64,000 nt of DNA. It comes from Virgisporangium ochraceum (GTDB taxonomy: Bacteria > Actinomycetota > Actinomycetes > Mycobacteriales > Micromonosporaceae). The position numbers were made by a program, and so were the translations under genes. This document shows, one piece after another, positions 51,196-60,026 of this stretch. The notes beneath the pieces are model-generated. The model did no database searches. It saw only the letters and a program-made list of their open reading frames with translations, and was not told where the DNA came from. Location of the stretch: NCBI RefSeq assembly GCF_016863655.1, contig NZ_BOPH01000020.1, positions 154,654 through 218,653 on the forward strand, given 5' to 3'. Position 1 is the stretch's first letter. Each line of letters begins with the position of its first letter.

Positions 51196-51333
51196 TCCAT
51201 CATCGTCGCCAGCCTCGACAAGCTGTACTGGATGAAGGAGCCCGACGTCGTCGTCCGCCCGCCGGCCCGCGAGCTGCACCTGGCCGGCCGCTTCGCCGAG
51301 GAGCACGGCCTGGTCGTGAGCATCGGCTTCTAG
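51196..51333 (+). pseudogene. C-terminal coding remnant, 5' end missing
   Basis: A 45-codon reading frame ending in TAG at 51331-51333 in which every third position is G or C from TCC at 51196 onward, a typical coding signature for this genome. It encodes ordinary protein-like sequence (SLDKLYWMKEPDVVV, RELHLAGRFAEEHGL). No start codon with a ribosome site exists upstream; the frame runs back only to a TGA at 51109-51111, and third-position bias disappears before 51196. I take it for the tail of a gene whose front was deleted. Parent family not recognised. It overlaps the convergent permease stop by four bases. Confidence 0.4.
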
Positions 51334-52187
51334 CCCTTCACCGCGCCCGAGGTCATGCCGGCCACGATGCGGCGGTTGAAGAACAGGAACATGACCAGCG
51401 GCGGCACCGTGATCAGCAGGATGTTCATGAACAGCAGGTTGTACTGCGTCGTGTACTGGCTCTGGAAGTTGTAGAGCGTCAGCTGCACGGTGGCGTTCTG
51501 GTCGCCGGGCAGGAAGTACAGCGGATACGTGAAGTCGTTGAAGACGGCCACCGACTGAACCACGATCACGGTGATCGCCACCGAGCGCAGCAGCGGGAAG
51601 ACCACCCGGAAGAACAGGCGCACCGGGCCGGCACCGTCGATCGTGGCCGCCTCGTCGAGCTCGCGCGGGATCGTCGAGATGAAGGCCCGGAACAGCAGCA
51701 CGCTGAACGACAACCCGAAGGCGATCTCCACCAGGATGAGGCCGGGCATGGTCTTGAACAGTCCCAACCCCTCCAGCACCCAGATCGTCGGCACCACGGC
51801 CGGCGGGATGATCAGTCCACTGAGGACGAGGAAGTTGATGGGACCCGTCCAGCGGCTGGCCCGCCGCTGCAGCACGAACGCCGCCATCGCCGACAGCACG
51901 ACCATCCCCGCCACGCTGCACACGGTGAGGATCGTGCTGTTGATGAACGCGATGACGAGCATGTAGTCGCGGGCCCGCACGACCTCCGCGAAGTTGTCGA
52001 CCACCCGGAACTCGGTGGGCCACGAGAAGTCCAGCAGCGACGCCTGCTGCTGGTTCTTCACCGCGGTGAGCACGATGAACGCGAACGGCACGATGAACAC
52101 CACGACCGACAGCAGGATCGACACGACGCTCAGCGCGTAGCTGCGGCGGCGCGGCCCGCGCCGGGTGGCGCCGACGGCGGCGGTCAC
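51330..52187 (-). CDS. Carbohydrate ABC importer permease (MalG-like)
   Basis: A 285-residue inner-membrane permease with six helices. The cytoplasmic EAA loop that contacts the ATPase reads EAATIDGAGPVRLFFRVVFPLLR (about 185-207). The preceding FRAFISTIPREL segment and the final TSGAVKG are typical of MalG/LacG-type (CUT1) carbohydrate permeases. It pairs with the MalF-like permease, whose gene it overlaps by four bases. Substrate inferred as a rhamnoside-derived sugar from the linked GH78 enzyme. Confidence 0.92.
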   Translation of the reverse strand: MTAAVGATRRGPRRRSYALSVVSILLSVVVFIVPFAFIVLTAVKNQQQASLLDFSWPTEFRVVDNFAEVVRARDYMLVIAFINSTILTVCSVAGMVVLSAMAAFVLQRRASRWTGPINFLVLSGLIIPPAVVPTIWVLEGLGLFKTMPGLILVEIAFGLSFSVLLFRAFISTIPRELDEAATIDGAGPVRLFFRVVFPLLRSVAITVIVVQSVAVFNDFTYPLYFLPGDQNATVQLTLYNFQSQYTTQYNLLFMNILLITVPPLVMFLFFNRRIVAGMTSGAVKG

Positions 52188-53113
52188 CGGTCCACCTCCC
52201 TACGGTTGAGGAACCAGAACAACGGGACCACGATCGCGGTGACGGTGAGGAACAGCAACACGTTCCCCGCGGTCGACAGCCCGTAGAACCCGGCCTGGTA
52301 CTGCTTGTAGATGACCGACGCGATGACGTCGGAGGTGAACCCGGGCCCGCCCCGGGTCATCGCCCAGATCAGGTCGAACGACCGCAGCCCGCCGATCAGC
52401 GACAGGATGACGACGGTGACCGTCGCCGGGCGGGCCAGCGGCAGCACGATGTGCCGGAAGCTCGCGAACGAGCCGGCGCCGTCCACCCTGGCCGCCTCGA
52501 AGTAGTCCTGCGGGATCGACACGATGCCGGCGATGTAGATGAGCGTCGCCAGGCCCACGCCCTTCCACACGTCGACGAGCGCCACCGACAGCAGCGCGTA
52601 CTTCGGGTCGGTCAACCAGCCCGGTCCGTCGATCCCGACCACGGCGAGCGACTCGTTGATGAGCCCGCGTTCGGGGTTCATGAGGATCGTGAACGTGATG
52701 CCGACGCCGATCGTGCTCACCAGTACCGGGAAGAACACCACCGACCGCAGGTAGCCGCGGGCGACAATGCGCGAGGTGAGCAGCACGGCCAGCAGCAGCC
52801 CGAGCACCACCTTCAGGGCCGAGGTCACCACCGCGTAGATCAGGGTGTTGGTGAAGCCCTTGACCAGCGCGGGCTCCTGGAAGAAGTTGGTGAAGTTCTC
52901 CAGGCCGATGAACTCGTACTCGAAGATGGTCCAGCGGGTGAGGCTGAAGAAGAACGACGCGAACGTCGGCACGATGAACAGGGTCACGTAGACGACCGCG
53001 GCGGGCAGGTAGAACCAGTACGGGTACGGGCTCGTCCGCCGCGGGCGGCGACCCCCCGGGGAGTCCGGGGCGGACGCGTCCCGGACATCCCTCTGCTCGA
53101 CGGTGACAGCCAT
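52184..53113 (-). CDS. Carbohydrate ABC importer permease (MalF-like)
   Basis: A 309-residue permease of the CUT1 family with six helices after a Pro/Arg-rich cytoplasmic N terminus (about 1-30). The EAA loop is EAARVDGAGSFASFRHIVLPLARP (about 210-233). YPYWFYLPAAVVYVTLFIVPTF marks the first helix. It starts five bases after the binding-protein gene ends and overlaps the next permease gene, forming a tight block. No ATPase gene accompanies it, as is usual for actinobacterial CUT1 systems that share the multitask ATPase MsiK. Confidence 0.92.
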   Translation of the reverse strand: MAVTVEQRDVRDASAPDSPGGRRPRRTSPYPYWFYLPAAVVYVTLFIVPTFASFFFSLTRWTIFEYEFIGLENFTNFFQEPALVKGFTNTLIYAVVTSALKVVLGLLLAVLLTSRIVARGYLRSVVFFPVLVSTIGVGITFTILMNPERGLINESLAVVGIDGPGWLTDPKYALLSVALVDVWKGVGLATLIYIAGIVSIPQDYFEAARVDGAGSFASFRHIVLPLARPATVTVVILSLIGGLRSFDLIWAMTRGGPGFTSDVIASVIYKQYQAGFYGLSTAGNVLLFLTVTAIVVPLFWFLNRREVDR

Positions 53114-53118
53114 GGGAC

Positions 53119-54417
53119 CTACCAGCCCGGCAGACCGAGCTGCTGGGCCTGCTTCTGTACGTCACGGTCGTAGAGCTCGGCCGCGTCGCCCGACTTGCGG
53201 ATGCCGGAGCCGACCTCGACGCAGATCTGCTCCAGGGCCGGGCCCTTCACCGGCGAGAGGAACTCCAGCGCGGGCGTGGTCTTCGAGGCGTCGAAGTACG
53301 GCTGCATGTCCTTGACCGCCTGCGGCACGTCGGCCGGAAGCGTGCAGCCCTTCACCACGTACGGTCCGCTCGGCGCGGTCGTCTTCCCCATCACGTCGCA
53401 GCCCTCCGGCGAGGCGACGAACGCGAGGAACTTCTTCGCCGCGTCGAGCCTCGCGCCGGTGGTGGTCTTCGGAAGGTAGATGCCGCCCGGCATCCACACC
53501 GTGAGGCCGTTCTTCGCCGCGTCCTCACCGGGCAGCGCGAAGAAGCCGACGTCCTTGGCCTTGTCGGGCGAGTTGGCCACGATCGTCGCGACGGTGAAGG
53601 TCAGCATCGGGTAGTGCGCGCCGGTGCCGTCGGCGATCATCTTCAGCCCGTTCTCCAGCTGTGCCGAGGCGAAGTCGGAGTTCTGGTAGCCGGCGTCGTG
53701 GACCTCCTGCAGCCGCTGGAAGCTGCGCAGCGCCGCCGGCGTGGACGCCACCTTCACCTTGTTCGCCGTGTACTGCTCGGCGAAGTCGGGCTGGACGCTC
53801 GCCACGTTGTGGTAGTCGGCGAGGTAGATGAGCTGCGAGGTCCACGTGGTCTGGTAGGTCTGCACCACCGGCGCGATGTCGGCGGCCTTGATCCTGGCGT
53901 TGTTCGCCATGAACTCGGCCCACGTCTTCGGCACCTGCAGTCCGAGCCGGCTGTAGACGGCCCGGTTGTAGTAGACGCCGCCACCGACGGTGCCCCCGGT
54001 CGGCACGCCGTACACCTTGCCGGCCGCGGTCACCGTCTTCGCGAACGTCGGGTCGATGGTGCCCACCAACGCCTGGTCGTCGAGCGGGGTGAGGTTCTGC
54101 TCGGGCTTGAGCGCCTGGAACAGCGAACCCGAGTTGTAGGCGAAGATGTCGGTCATGTCCCCTGTGGACAGTCGGGTCTTGACGATGTTGTCGCCCTCGC
54201 CGCCCTGCGGACGGGTCTCGACCTTCACGGAGAGGTCCGGGTACTTGGCGGTGAACGCCTTCGCCAACGCCTCGGCCGTCTTCACCGTCGAGGGTTCGTT
54301 GTCGACGAGGTAGGACAGCGCGGTAGCGTCACCGTCGCTGTCTCCGAGACTGCCGGGCGTGCAGGCGCTCGTCGCGAGCAGCCCGACGACCGCGGCCGTC
54401 AACCAGAACCGTGCCAT
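53119..54417 (-). CDS. Carbohydrate-binding lipoprotein of ABC importer
   Basis: A 432-residue extracellular solute-binding protein family 1 (MalE-type). Lipobox ATSAC gives the lipidated Cys19. Mature features include LSYLVDNEPSTVKTAEALAKAF, DIFAYNSGSLF, the VPTGGTVGGGVYYNRAVY hinge region, and LDAAKKFLAFVASPEGC near the C-terminal lobe. GGAGG lies seven bases before ATG 54417; an upstream in-frame extension is Pro-rich and was discarded. It follows the GH78 gene by 22 bases and precedes both permeases. Ligand probably rhamnose or a rhamnosyl oligosaccharide, by context only. Confidence 0.9.
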   Translation of the reverse strand: MARFWLTAAVVGLLATSACTPGSLGDSDGDATALSYLVDNEPSTVKTAEALAKAFTAKYPDLSVKVETRPQGGEGDNIVKTRLSTGDMTDIFAYNSGSLFQALKPEQNLTPLDDQALVGTIDPTFAKTVTAAGKVYGVPTGGTVGGGVYYNRAVYSRLGLQVPKTWAEFMANNARIKAADIAPVVQTYQTTWTSQLIYLADYHNVASVQPDFAEQYTANKVKVASTPAALRSFQRLQEVHDAGYQNSDFASAQLENGLKMIADGTGAHYPMLTFTVATIVANSPDKAKDVGFFALPGEDAAKNGLTVWMPGGIYLPKTTTGARLDAAKKFLAFVASPEGCDVMGKTTAPSGPYVVKGCTLPADVPQAVKDMQPYFDASKTTPALEFLSPVKGPALEQICVEVGSGIRKSGDAAELYDRDVQKQAQQLGLPGW

Positions 54418-54439
54418 GGTGGGTCCTCCGGGTGGTGGG

Positions 54440-57052
54440 TTAGAAGGGGGACGGTGGTGCGGGTGGCTCGGGGTCGTCGGCCGGGGCGCGGTAGGCACAG
54501 CCGAACCGGTGCTCGCCGGAGCCGACCTCGACGGGTGTGAACGACGGGTTCGGCAGCTGCACCACGGCGGTGACGCCGGGCGGCACGGTGATCTCGACGT
54601 CGAGGCGGTCGTCCGCGCGACGCCAGGCCACGGCGACGCGGCCGTACGGGCTGTCGAACGTCGCCGACGCGTGGGTCAGGCCGCCGCCGGGCAGCGGCCG
54701 CACCGACACCCGCCGGTAGCCGGGCGCGGCCGGCGCGAGACCGGCGACCACACGGTGCAGCCAGTCGGCGACCGCGCCGAACGCGTAGTGGTTGAACGAC
54801 GTCATCTCGCCGGGGTTGACGGTGCCGTCGGGCAGCAGGCTGTCCCACCGCTCCCAGATCGTCGTGGCGCCCATCGTCACCGGGTACAGCCACGACGGGC
54901 ACTCCCGTTGCAGGAGAAGGTGGTACGCGCTGTCGACGGCGCCGACCGCGGTGAGCGCGTCGCAGATGAGCGGCGTGCCGGCGAAGCCGGTGCCCACGTG
55001 GTGGCCCTCGGCGGCGACGAGCTCCACCAGCCGGCGGCCGGCCCGTTCGCGCTGGGTCTCCTTGGCCAGCAGGTCGCCGGTCAGGGCCATCGCGTAGGCG
55101 GTCTGCGCGTCGCTGGCCAGGCGCCCGTTCGGCGTGACGAACTCGTCGTCGAACGCCTCGGCGACCGCGTCGGCCAGTTCGGTGTAGCGGCGGTGGTCGG
55201 CCTCCTCCCCGAGCAGCTCCGCGATGCGGGCGAGCGTGCGGCTGCTGCCGGCCAGGGCCGCGGTGGCGACGAGGCTCTTGTCGGTGCGCGCGTCGCCCGG
55301 CCGGTCCGGTGGCGCCGCCGGGTCGAGCCAGTCGCCGAACTGGAAACCGGTGTCCCACAACCGGTTCTCGCCGGCGATCTCCGCGATCTGGTCGACCCAG
55401 GCGCACATGCTCGCGTACTGGACGCGCAGCAGCTCCCGGTCGGCGGTGCGCTCGTGCAGCACGGCCGGCGCCGTGACCGCGACGTCGCCCCACACCGCGG
55501 CCGGGTGCGGGTCGCCGAGGAGCCCGACCCACGGCACGTAGAACGGCACGGTGCCGTACTCCGACTGCTCGGCGGCGAGGTCGGCGAGCCAGGACGTGAG
55601 CAGACCCGTGCAGTCGTAGAGGAACGCGGCGGTCGGCGCGAACACGGCCAGGTCGCCGGTCCAGCCGAGGCGTTCGTCGCGCTGGGGGCAGTCGGTCGGC
55701 ACGTCGAGGAAGTTGCCGCGCATGCTCCACACGACGTTGTCGTGCAGCCGCTCCAGGTCCGGTTCCGAGCAGGAGAACCAGCCGGTGCGGGTCATGTCGG
55801 TGTGGCAGACGACCGCCTCGACGTCGTCCGGATCCAGCTCGCCGGGCCAGCCCTCGACCTCGGCGTAGCGGAAGCCGTGCACGGTGAACCGCGGCTCCCA
55901 CTCCTCCTTCTCCCCCGTGCCGCGCAGCGTGTACCCGTCGGTGGCCGCGGCCGACCTCAGTGGACGGACGCACAGGTCGCCGTCCTGCAGCACCTCGGCG
56001 TGCCGCAGCCGGACGGTCGTGCCGGCCGGGCCGGCCGGCCGGATCCGCAGCCGCCCGGTGAGGTTCTGTCCGAAGTCGACGATCGTGCGGCCCGTCGGTG
56101 ACCTGCCGATCGACACCGGCCGGAGCACCTCGGTGCGGCGCACGGGCGGGCCGTCGGGAGCCACGAGCACGGCCGGGTCGAACTCCCGCTCCCGCGCGGC
56201 CACCCAGCCGGCGTCGTCGAAGCCCGGCGACGACCAGCCGGACTGTTCGCGCCGCGCGTCGTGGTGCTCGCCGTCGTACAGGCCCGTGGCGACGACCGGG
56301 CCGGACGCGGTGCGCCACCGCCCGTCGGTGCCGACCACCACGGTGCTCCCATCGACGCACGACACCTCGAGCTGAGCGAGCAGGCCGGTGCGGTCGCCGT
56401 ACAGGTCGCGGCGGCCGCCCCGGAACCCGAGCCGTCCCCGGAACCAGCCGTCGCCGAGCCAGCCGCCGATGGCGTTCGCGCCCTCGCGCAGCAGGCCGGT
56501 GACGTCGAACGTCTGGTAGCGCAGGCGGTGCCGGTAGCTGGTCCAGCCCGGCGACAGCACGTGGTCGCCGACGCGCTCGCCGTTGACCTCCAGTTCGTAG
56601 ACGCCGTGCGCGGTGGCGTAGAGCCGCGCGTGCACCGGTGCGGCCGGCAGGTCGAAGCCGCGACGCAGCAGCATGGCGGGCCCGTCGACGTCCGGTCCGG
56701 GCGGCTGCGCCGCGCCGATCATGCGCGCCGTCCAGTCGCCGGGGCTCAGCAGGCCGGCCTCGACCACGAGCGGGTCGCTCCAGGGTGACGGCTCCCCGGC
56801 TCCCCGACCACGCACCCGCACGCGGACCGTGCGCCGTTCCCGCGACGCCAGCGGCCCGGCCGGCCACGGCACCAGCACCTGGTCGGGGCCCTCCACAGTG
56901 GACTCGTGGGTCTCCACCGCCACGTCGTAGGAGGACTGGATCCAGTCCGGCGCGGCCGTCTCCACCCGCCAGGACAGGCGCGGCGAGGCGGTGCCGATCC
57001 CCAGCGGATCGCGGTGGTGTTCGGCGCGTAGACCGACGACGCGAGGTGACAC
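54440..57052 (-). CDS. GH78 alpha-L-rhamnosidase
   Basis: An 870-residue glycoside hydrolase of family 78. The N-terminal Ig-like and beta-jelly domains span about 5-420 (PRVVGLRAEHHRDPLG, GDWTARMIG, YELEVNGERVGDHVLSPGWTSYRHRLRYQTFDVT). The (alpha/alpha)6 barrel follows. Its catalytic segment DCPQRDERLGWTGD carries the conserved Asp and Glu, with SFNHYAFGAVADW and the C-terminal beta domain after it. No signal peptide is visible, so it is probably cytoplasmic and acts on imported rhamnosides. Start set at GTG 57052: GTGGAGGA sits five bases upstream, whereas the ATG at 57088 would bury the operator in the gene. Confidence 0.9.
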   Translation of the reverse strand: MSPRVVGLRAEHHRDPLGIGTASPRLSWRVETAAPDWIQSSYDVAVETHESTVEGPDQVLVPWPAGPLASRERRTVRVRVRGRGAGEPSPWSDPLVVEAGLLSPGDWTARMIGAAQPPGPDVDGPAMLLRRGFDLPAAPVHARLYATAHGVYELEVNGERVGDHVLSPGWTSYRHRLRYQTFDVTGLLREGANAIGGWLGDGWFRGRLGFRGGRRDLYGDRTGLLAQLEVSCVDGSTVVVGTDGRWRTASGPVVATGLYDGEHHDARREQSGWSSPGFDDAGWVAAREREFDPAVLVAPDGPPVRRTEVLRPVSIGRSPTGRTIVDFGQNLTGRLRIRPAGPAGTTVRLRHAEVLQDGDLCVRPLRSAAATDGYTLRGTGEKEEWEPRFTVHGFRYAEVEGWPGELDPDDVEAVVCHTDMTRTGWFSCSEPDLERLHDNVVWSMRGNFLDVPTDCPQRDERLGWTGDLAVFAPTAAFLYDCTGLLTSWLADLAAEQSEYGTVPFYVPWVGLLGDPHPAAVWGDVAVTAPAVLHERTADRELLRVQYASMCAWVDQIAEIAGENRLWDTGFQFGDWLDPAAPPDRPGDARTDKSLVATAALAGSSRTLARIAELLGEEADHRRYTELADAVAEAFDDEFVTPNGRLASDAQTAYAMALTGDLLAKETQRERAGRRLVELVAAEGHHVGTGFAGTPLICDALTAVGAVDSAYHLLLQRECPSWLYPVTMGATTIWERWDSLLPDGTVNPGEMTSFNHYAFGAVADWLHRVVAGLAPAAPGYRRVSVRPLPGGGLTHASATFDSPYGRVAVAWRRADDRLDVEITVPPGVTAVVQLPNPSFTPVEVGSGEHRFGCAYRAPADDPEPPAPPSPF

Positions 57053-57073
57053 GCGATCCTCCACAGTTCCGTG

Positions 57074-57087
57074 TGTGAAACGATTCA
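57074..57087. promoter_or_regulatory. LacI-type operator before the GH78 operon
   Basis: TGTGAAACGATTCA contains the near-palindrome TGAAACGATTCA and lies 22 bases upstream of the GH78 start codon. A 12-of-14 relative, TGTGACACGATTCG, is at 57211-57224 nearer the divergent LacI gene. Confidence 0.5.
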
Positions 57088-57191
57088 TTCAATGGGTCGA
57101 GGGACCCCGGGCAGGCTTCGCGATGGAGTTGGCGGACGGCCGCAGCGCGCCGAAGGGGTGGCCGACGGGTACCTGATTACGGCAACGTTTC

Positions 57192-57224
57192 GTAGAGCGT
57201 TCCCCATTGTTGTGACACGATTCG
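57192..57224. promoter_or_regulatory. Second operator cluster in the GH78-LacI intergenic region
   Basis: GTAGAGCGTTC (57192-57202) is repeated exactly at 57278-57288, and TGTGACACGATTCG (57211-57224) resembles the site at 57074. The pairing of two different words suggests binding sites of the divergent LacI protein or a looped arrangement controlling both directions. Confidence 0.35.
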
Positions 57225-57275
57225 ACGTCTGTCAAGAAGGGTTCCCGGCCATATAGCCTGTAGATCGATCAACGC

Positions 57276-57293
57276 GTGTAGAGCGTTCTACAC
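57276..57293. promoter_or_regulatory. Operator-like palindrome before the LacI gene
   Basis: GTGTAGAGCGTTCTACAC has perfect seven-base arms (GTGTAGA/TCTACAC) and lies 17 bases upstream of the LacI start codon, a typical autoregulatory position. Confidence 0.55.
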
Positions 57294-57310
57294 AGAACCC
57301 GGGAGTCTCG

Positions 57311-58336
57311 ATGTCACAGCGCCGCGTCACCATCGCCGACGTCGCCGAGCACGCGAACGTCTCGACCGCCGCGGTGTCGAAGGTGCTGCGCAACGCGTAC
57401 GGCGTCAGCCCGGCCATGCAGACGCGGGTGCAGGAGGCGATCGCGGCGCTCGGGTACCGCCCGCACGCCGCGGCGCGCGGGATGCGCGGCCAGACCTACA
57501 CCGTCGGGGTCCTGGTGCCCGACGTGCGCAACCCGTTCTTCCCGGAGCTGATCGAGGGCATGGTCGAGCACCTGGGCGCCACCAACTACCAGGTGCTGCT
57601 CGGTCCCGGTGGCAGCGAGCCCGAGTCGCAGAGCCGCAGCATCGACGCGATGGTCGACCGGCGGATGGACGGGCTGATCCTCATCGCGCCGATCGTCGGC
57701 CGCCGCGCGCTGGAGGAGACCGCCCGCGCCGTGCCGACGGTGGTCATCGGCCGGCACGGCCGGTCGGCCGACTACGACGCCGTCGTCGACGACGACCAGG
57801 TGGGCGCCGGCCTCGTCGTCGACCACCTGGCCGACCTCGGCCACCGCCGCATCGCGCACATCGAGCACCGGTACACCCGTCGCGGCAGCCCCACCACGAT
57901 GCCGCAGACGGTGCGGGCCGAGGGCTACCGCCGGGCGATGGAGCGGCGGGGCCTCGGCGGGTACGTCGACGTGGTCGCCAGCACCTACACCGAGGAGGGC
58001 GGCTACACGGCGACGAAGGAGCTGCTCGCCCGGCCGGTGCGCCCCACGGCCATCTTCGCCGGCGCCGACGCGGCCGCGATCGGCACCCTCAATGCCGTAC
58101 ACGAGGCGGGCCTGTCGGTTCCCGGCGATATCTCGGTCGCCGGCTACGACAACACGGCGATCGCCGCCCTCGGCCCGATCTCGTTGACCAGCGTCGACCA
58201 GGACGGCCACCTGATGGGCGTCAACGCGGCGCGGATGCTGCTGGAGCGGGTGGAGGGAACCCGCGAGCGGTCGGCCCTGCTGACCCTCTCCCCCACCCTG
58301 GTGGTCCGCCGCAGCACCGCCCCTCCGCCCACTTGA
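57311..58336 (+). CDS. LacI-family regulator of the rhamnoside locus
   Basis: A 341-residue LacI-type repressor. HTH: VTIADVAEHANVSTAAVSKVLRN (about 6-28), hinge RPHAAARGMRGQ. Effector domain: TVGVLVPDVRNPFFPELIEGM, RMDGLILIAP, AIFAGADAAAIGTLNAVHEAG, ISVAGYDNTAIAALGPISLTSVDQD. GGGAG precedes the ATG. It is divergent from the GH78/ABC operon with operators in the 258-base intergenic region, so it most likely represses that operon and itself and is relieved by a rhamnose-type sugar. Confidence 0.92.
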   Translation: MSQRRVTIADVAEHANVSTAAVSKVLRNAYGVSPAMQTRVQEAIAALGYRPHAAARGMRGQTYTVGVLVPDVRNPFFPELIEGMVEHLGATNYQVLLGPGGSEPESQSRSIDAMVDRRMDGLILIAPIVGRRALEETARAVPTVVIGRHGRSADYDAVVDDDQVGAGLVVDHLADLGHRRIAHIEHRYTRRGSPTTMPQTVRAEGYRRAMERRGLGGYVDVVASTYTEEGGYTATKELLARPVRPTAIFAGADAAAIGTLNAVHEAGLSVPGDISVAGYDNTAIAALGPISLTSVDQDGHLMGVNAARMLLERVEGTRERSALLTLSPTLVVRRSTAPPPT

Positions 58337-58356
58337 GGCGCGCCCAGCAGCGCGCC
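58337..58356 (+). terminator. Terminator hairpin after the rhamnoside LacI gene
   Basis: GGCGCGC and GCGCGCC form a seven-base stem around a six-base loop immediately after the stop at 58336. Short but well placed. Confidence 0.45.
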
Positions 58357-58452
58357 GGTGAGCGCCCGGTCGTCGCCGCCCCACCCGTCCCACCCCGCCG
58401 GGGGAACCACCGCCCCCGCGGAGCGCCGGAAGGCATGAGGGAGAATGGCGCC

Positions 58453-58860
58453 ATGGTCGTGGGGCGGCGGGACGGTCGGCGGGAGCTCAGCTCCGAGGAG
58501 CTCGAGCGGGACATGGAGCGGGACACGCCGTTCCGGCGCTTCCGGCAGCGGCTGCAGGGGCGGCGCGAGGCGGCCCGCCAGCAGCCCGAGCCGGCCGACG
58601 AGCCGCAGCTGTGCGAGCACCTCGTCGCCGCGCCGGCACGCGACGTCGGCAGCCCGTCCACGTGCGAGGAGCACACCGACGAGGACGGGCCCGTGGTGCA
58701 CCTGCGCACCTGTCTGGCCTGTGGGTACGTCGGCTGCTGCGACTCGTCCCGGGGCCGGCACGCCACCACGCACTTCGAGAAGGAGGGCCACCCGGTGATG
58801 CAGTCGGCCGAGCCGGGCGAGTCGTGGCGCTGGTGCTACGTCCACGAGCTACTCGGCTAG
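58453..58860 (+). CDS. UBP-type zinc-finger protein
   Basis: A 135-residue protein. A basic, helical N-terminal part (about 1-45; RRFRQRLQGRREAARQQ) is followed by a UBP-type zinc finger (about 50-133) with the expected ligands: CEH, CEEH, CLACGYVGCCDSS and a His series HATTHFEKEGH plus WCYVHE. In eukaryotes this fold binds the ubiquitin C-terminal GG. In actinomycetes the role is unknown; binding of a free protein C terminus is possible. Start taken at ATG 58453 with GGGAG eight bases upstream; ATG 58435 is the alternative. The end overlaps the convergent AlkZ-like gene by 12 bases. Confidence 0.85.
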   Translation: MVVGRRDGRRELSSEELERDMERDTPFRRFRQRLQGRREAARQQPEPADEPQLCEHLVAAPARDVGSPSTCEEHTDEDGPVVHLRTCLACGYVGCCDSSRGRHATTHFEKEGHPVMQSAEPGESWRWCYVHELLG

Positions 58861-60003
58861 CACCCGCACCTCCGCCGCCGGTGGAAGCGCCGGTGGAAGC
58901 TTTGCCCACCAGTGGTTGTAGCGCCGGTACACCGCCGGGTCGCGGTCGGCGAGCACGGGCAGCAGCGCCGCCGCCTCGGCGGCAAGGCCTTTCCACGCCC
59001 GGGAAGACAGCGGGTGGAACGCGGTCGCCTCGATGCCGCCGTCGACGGGGCGCCACACGCCGGCGACACGCCCGTCGACCAGCACCGTCGGCAGCACGTC
59101 GCCGTTGACCCGGATCACCAGTGTCCGGTACTCCGGCGGGATGATCCGGCTCCGGTCGGCGTAGGCGAGCAGCGTGCTGTCCCACATCGGCAGCAGTCGC
59201 GGCGGCGCCGGCGTCCGCGCCGGCGGGATCGCGGCGCCGGCCACGTCGTAGAGCTCGGCGCCGTCGTCCGCTTGTGTGAGGACGCGCACCGCACCGCCCG
59301 GGAACCGGACAGCTTCGCGCACAAGCGTGCGGGGCAGAAGGCTGAACTGTGCGATGTCCGCGATCGTCGCGGGTCCGAAGCCGGCGAGGTAGCGCAGCAC
59401 CAGCCGGCGTACCGACTCCTCCCGGTCCCCCGCCGGAAGCGGCGATGCGAACGAGCGGAACGCCGCCCGCGTACCGAACGACCACGGCCCGCCGGTCGGC
59501 GTGTGCAGCAGCGGCGCGTACGTCCGCAGGGCCCAGTAGACGCCGGGATGCCGGCGGCCGAGCCGCTCCTCGAACATGTCCTCGATGTGGACCTTCGTGC
59601 GGGGCTCGGCGGCGGTGAACGCGAGCAGGTGCCCGAGGAGGTCGTCGGCGTCCGCTGTGGACAGTCCGCTGTCGGTGAACCGCCTGTCGCCGAGCCGCGG
59701 GCCGCGCAGCACGGGCACCATCGCGTTGTGGAACGCCGGGTAGTCGCCGGCGTGCACCGCGTGCAGCGTGACGCGCATCAGCGTCGCCTTCACCACCGTG
59801 CCGTCGGCGAACGCGGCGTCGAGGTCGGCCGGGTCGAAGCCGGTGACGCGGTTCCACAGCGCCAGGTACGGCGACGCCGGCTCCTGCGCCTGCAGGGCGA
59901 CCACGCGCCGCACGGCCTCACCGACGCCGAGCGGTTCCCGGCGCAGCAGCAGCTGCCGGGCCAGCGTGGCCCGGTTGAGCTGACCGGCGGTGACGGGCTT
60001 CAC
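58849..60003 (-). CDS. AlkZ-like winged-helix DNA glycosylase (HTH_42 family)
   Basis: A 384-residue protein of the winged-helix HTH_42/AlkZ-YcaQ family. Members remove alkylated or crosslinked bases from DNA, some protecting producers from their own genotoxic metabolites. The catalytic Q-x-Q motif is present as QAQ (38-40) in VVALQAQEPASPYLALW. Further family marks are RGTLH-like LMRVTLHAV, LLRYLAGFGPATIADIAQFS, and LPMWDSTLLAYADRSR. It is divergent from the amidase gene with only 23 bases between start codons. Base specificity is unknown; no metabolite cluster adjoins it here. Confidence 0.85.
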   Translation of the reverse strand: MKPVTAGQLNRATLARQLLLRREPLGVGEAVRRVVALQAQEPASPYLALWNRVTGFDPADLDAAFADGTVVKATLMRVTLHAVHAGDYPAFHNAMVPVLRGPRLGDRRFTDSGLSTADADDLLGHLLAFTAAEPRTKVHIEDMFEERLGRRHPGVYWALRTYAPLLHTPTGGPWSFGTRAAFRSFASPLPAGDREESVRRLVLRYLAGFGPATIADIAQFSLLPRTLVREAVRFPGGAVRVLTQADDGAELYDVAGAAIPPARTPAPPRLLPMWDSTLLAYADRSRIIPPEYRTLVIRVNGDVLPTVLVDGRVAGVWRPVDGGIEATAFHPLSSRAWKGLAAEAAALLPVLADRDPAVYRRYNHWWAKLPPALPPAAEVRVLAE

Positions 60004-60026
60004 CGTGCAGAGCTTAGAGTCTTCCG

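Noticed and set aside
54399..57092. 897-codon frame in another phase of the GH78 gene
   Set aside because: The GH78 frame carries the catalytic DCPQRDERLGW segment and family domains; the alternative is Arg/Pro-rich without motifs.
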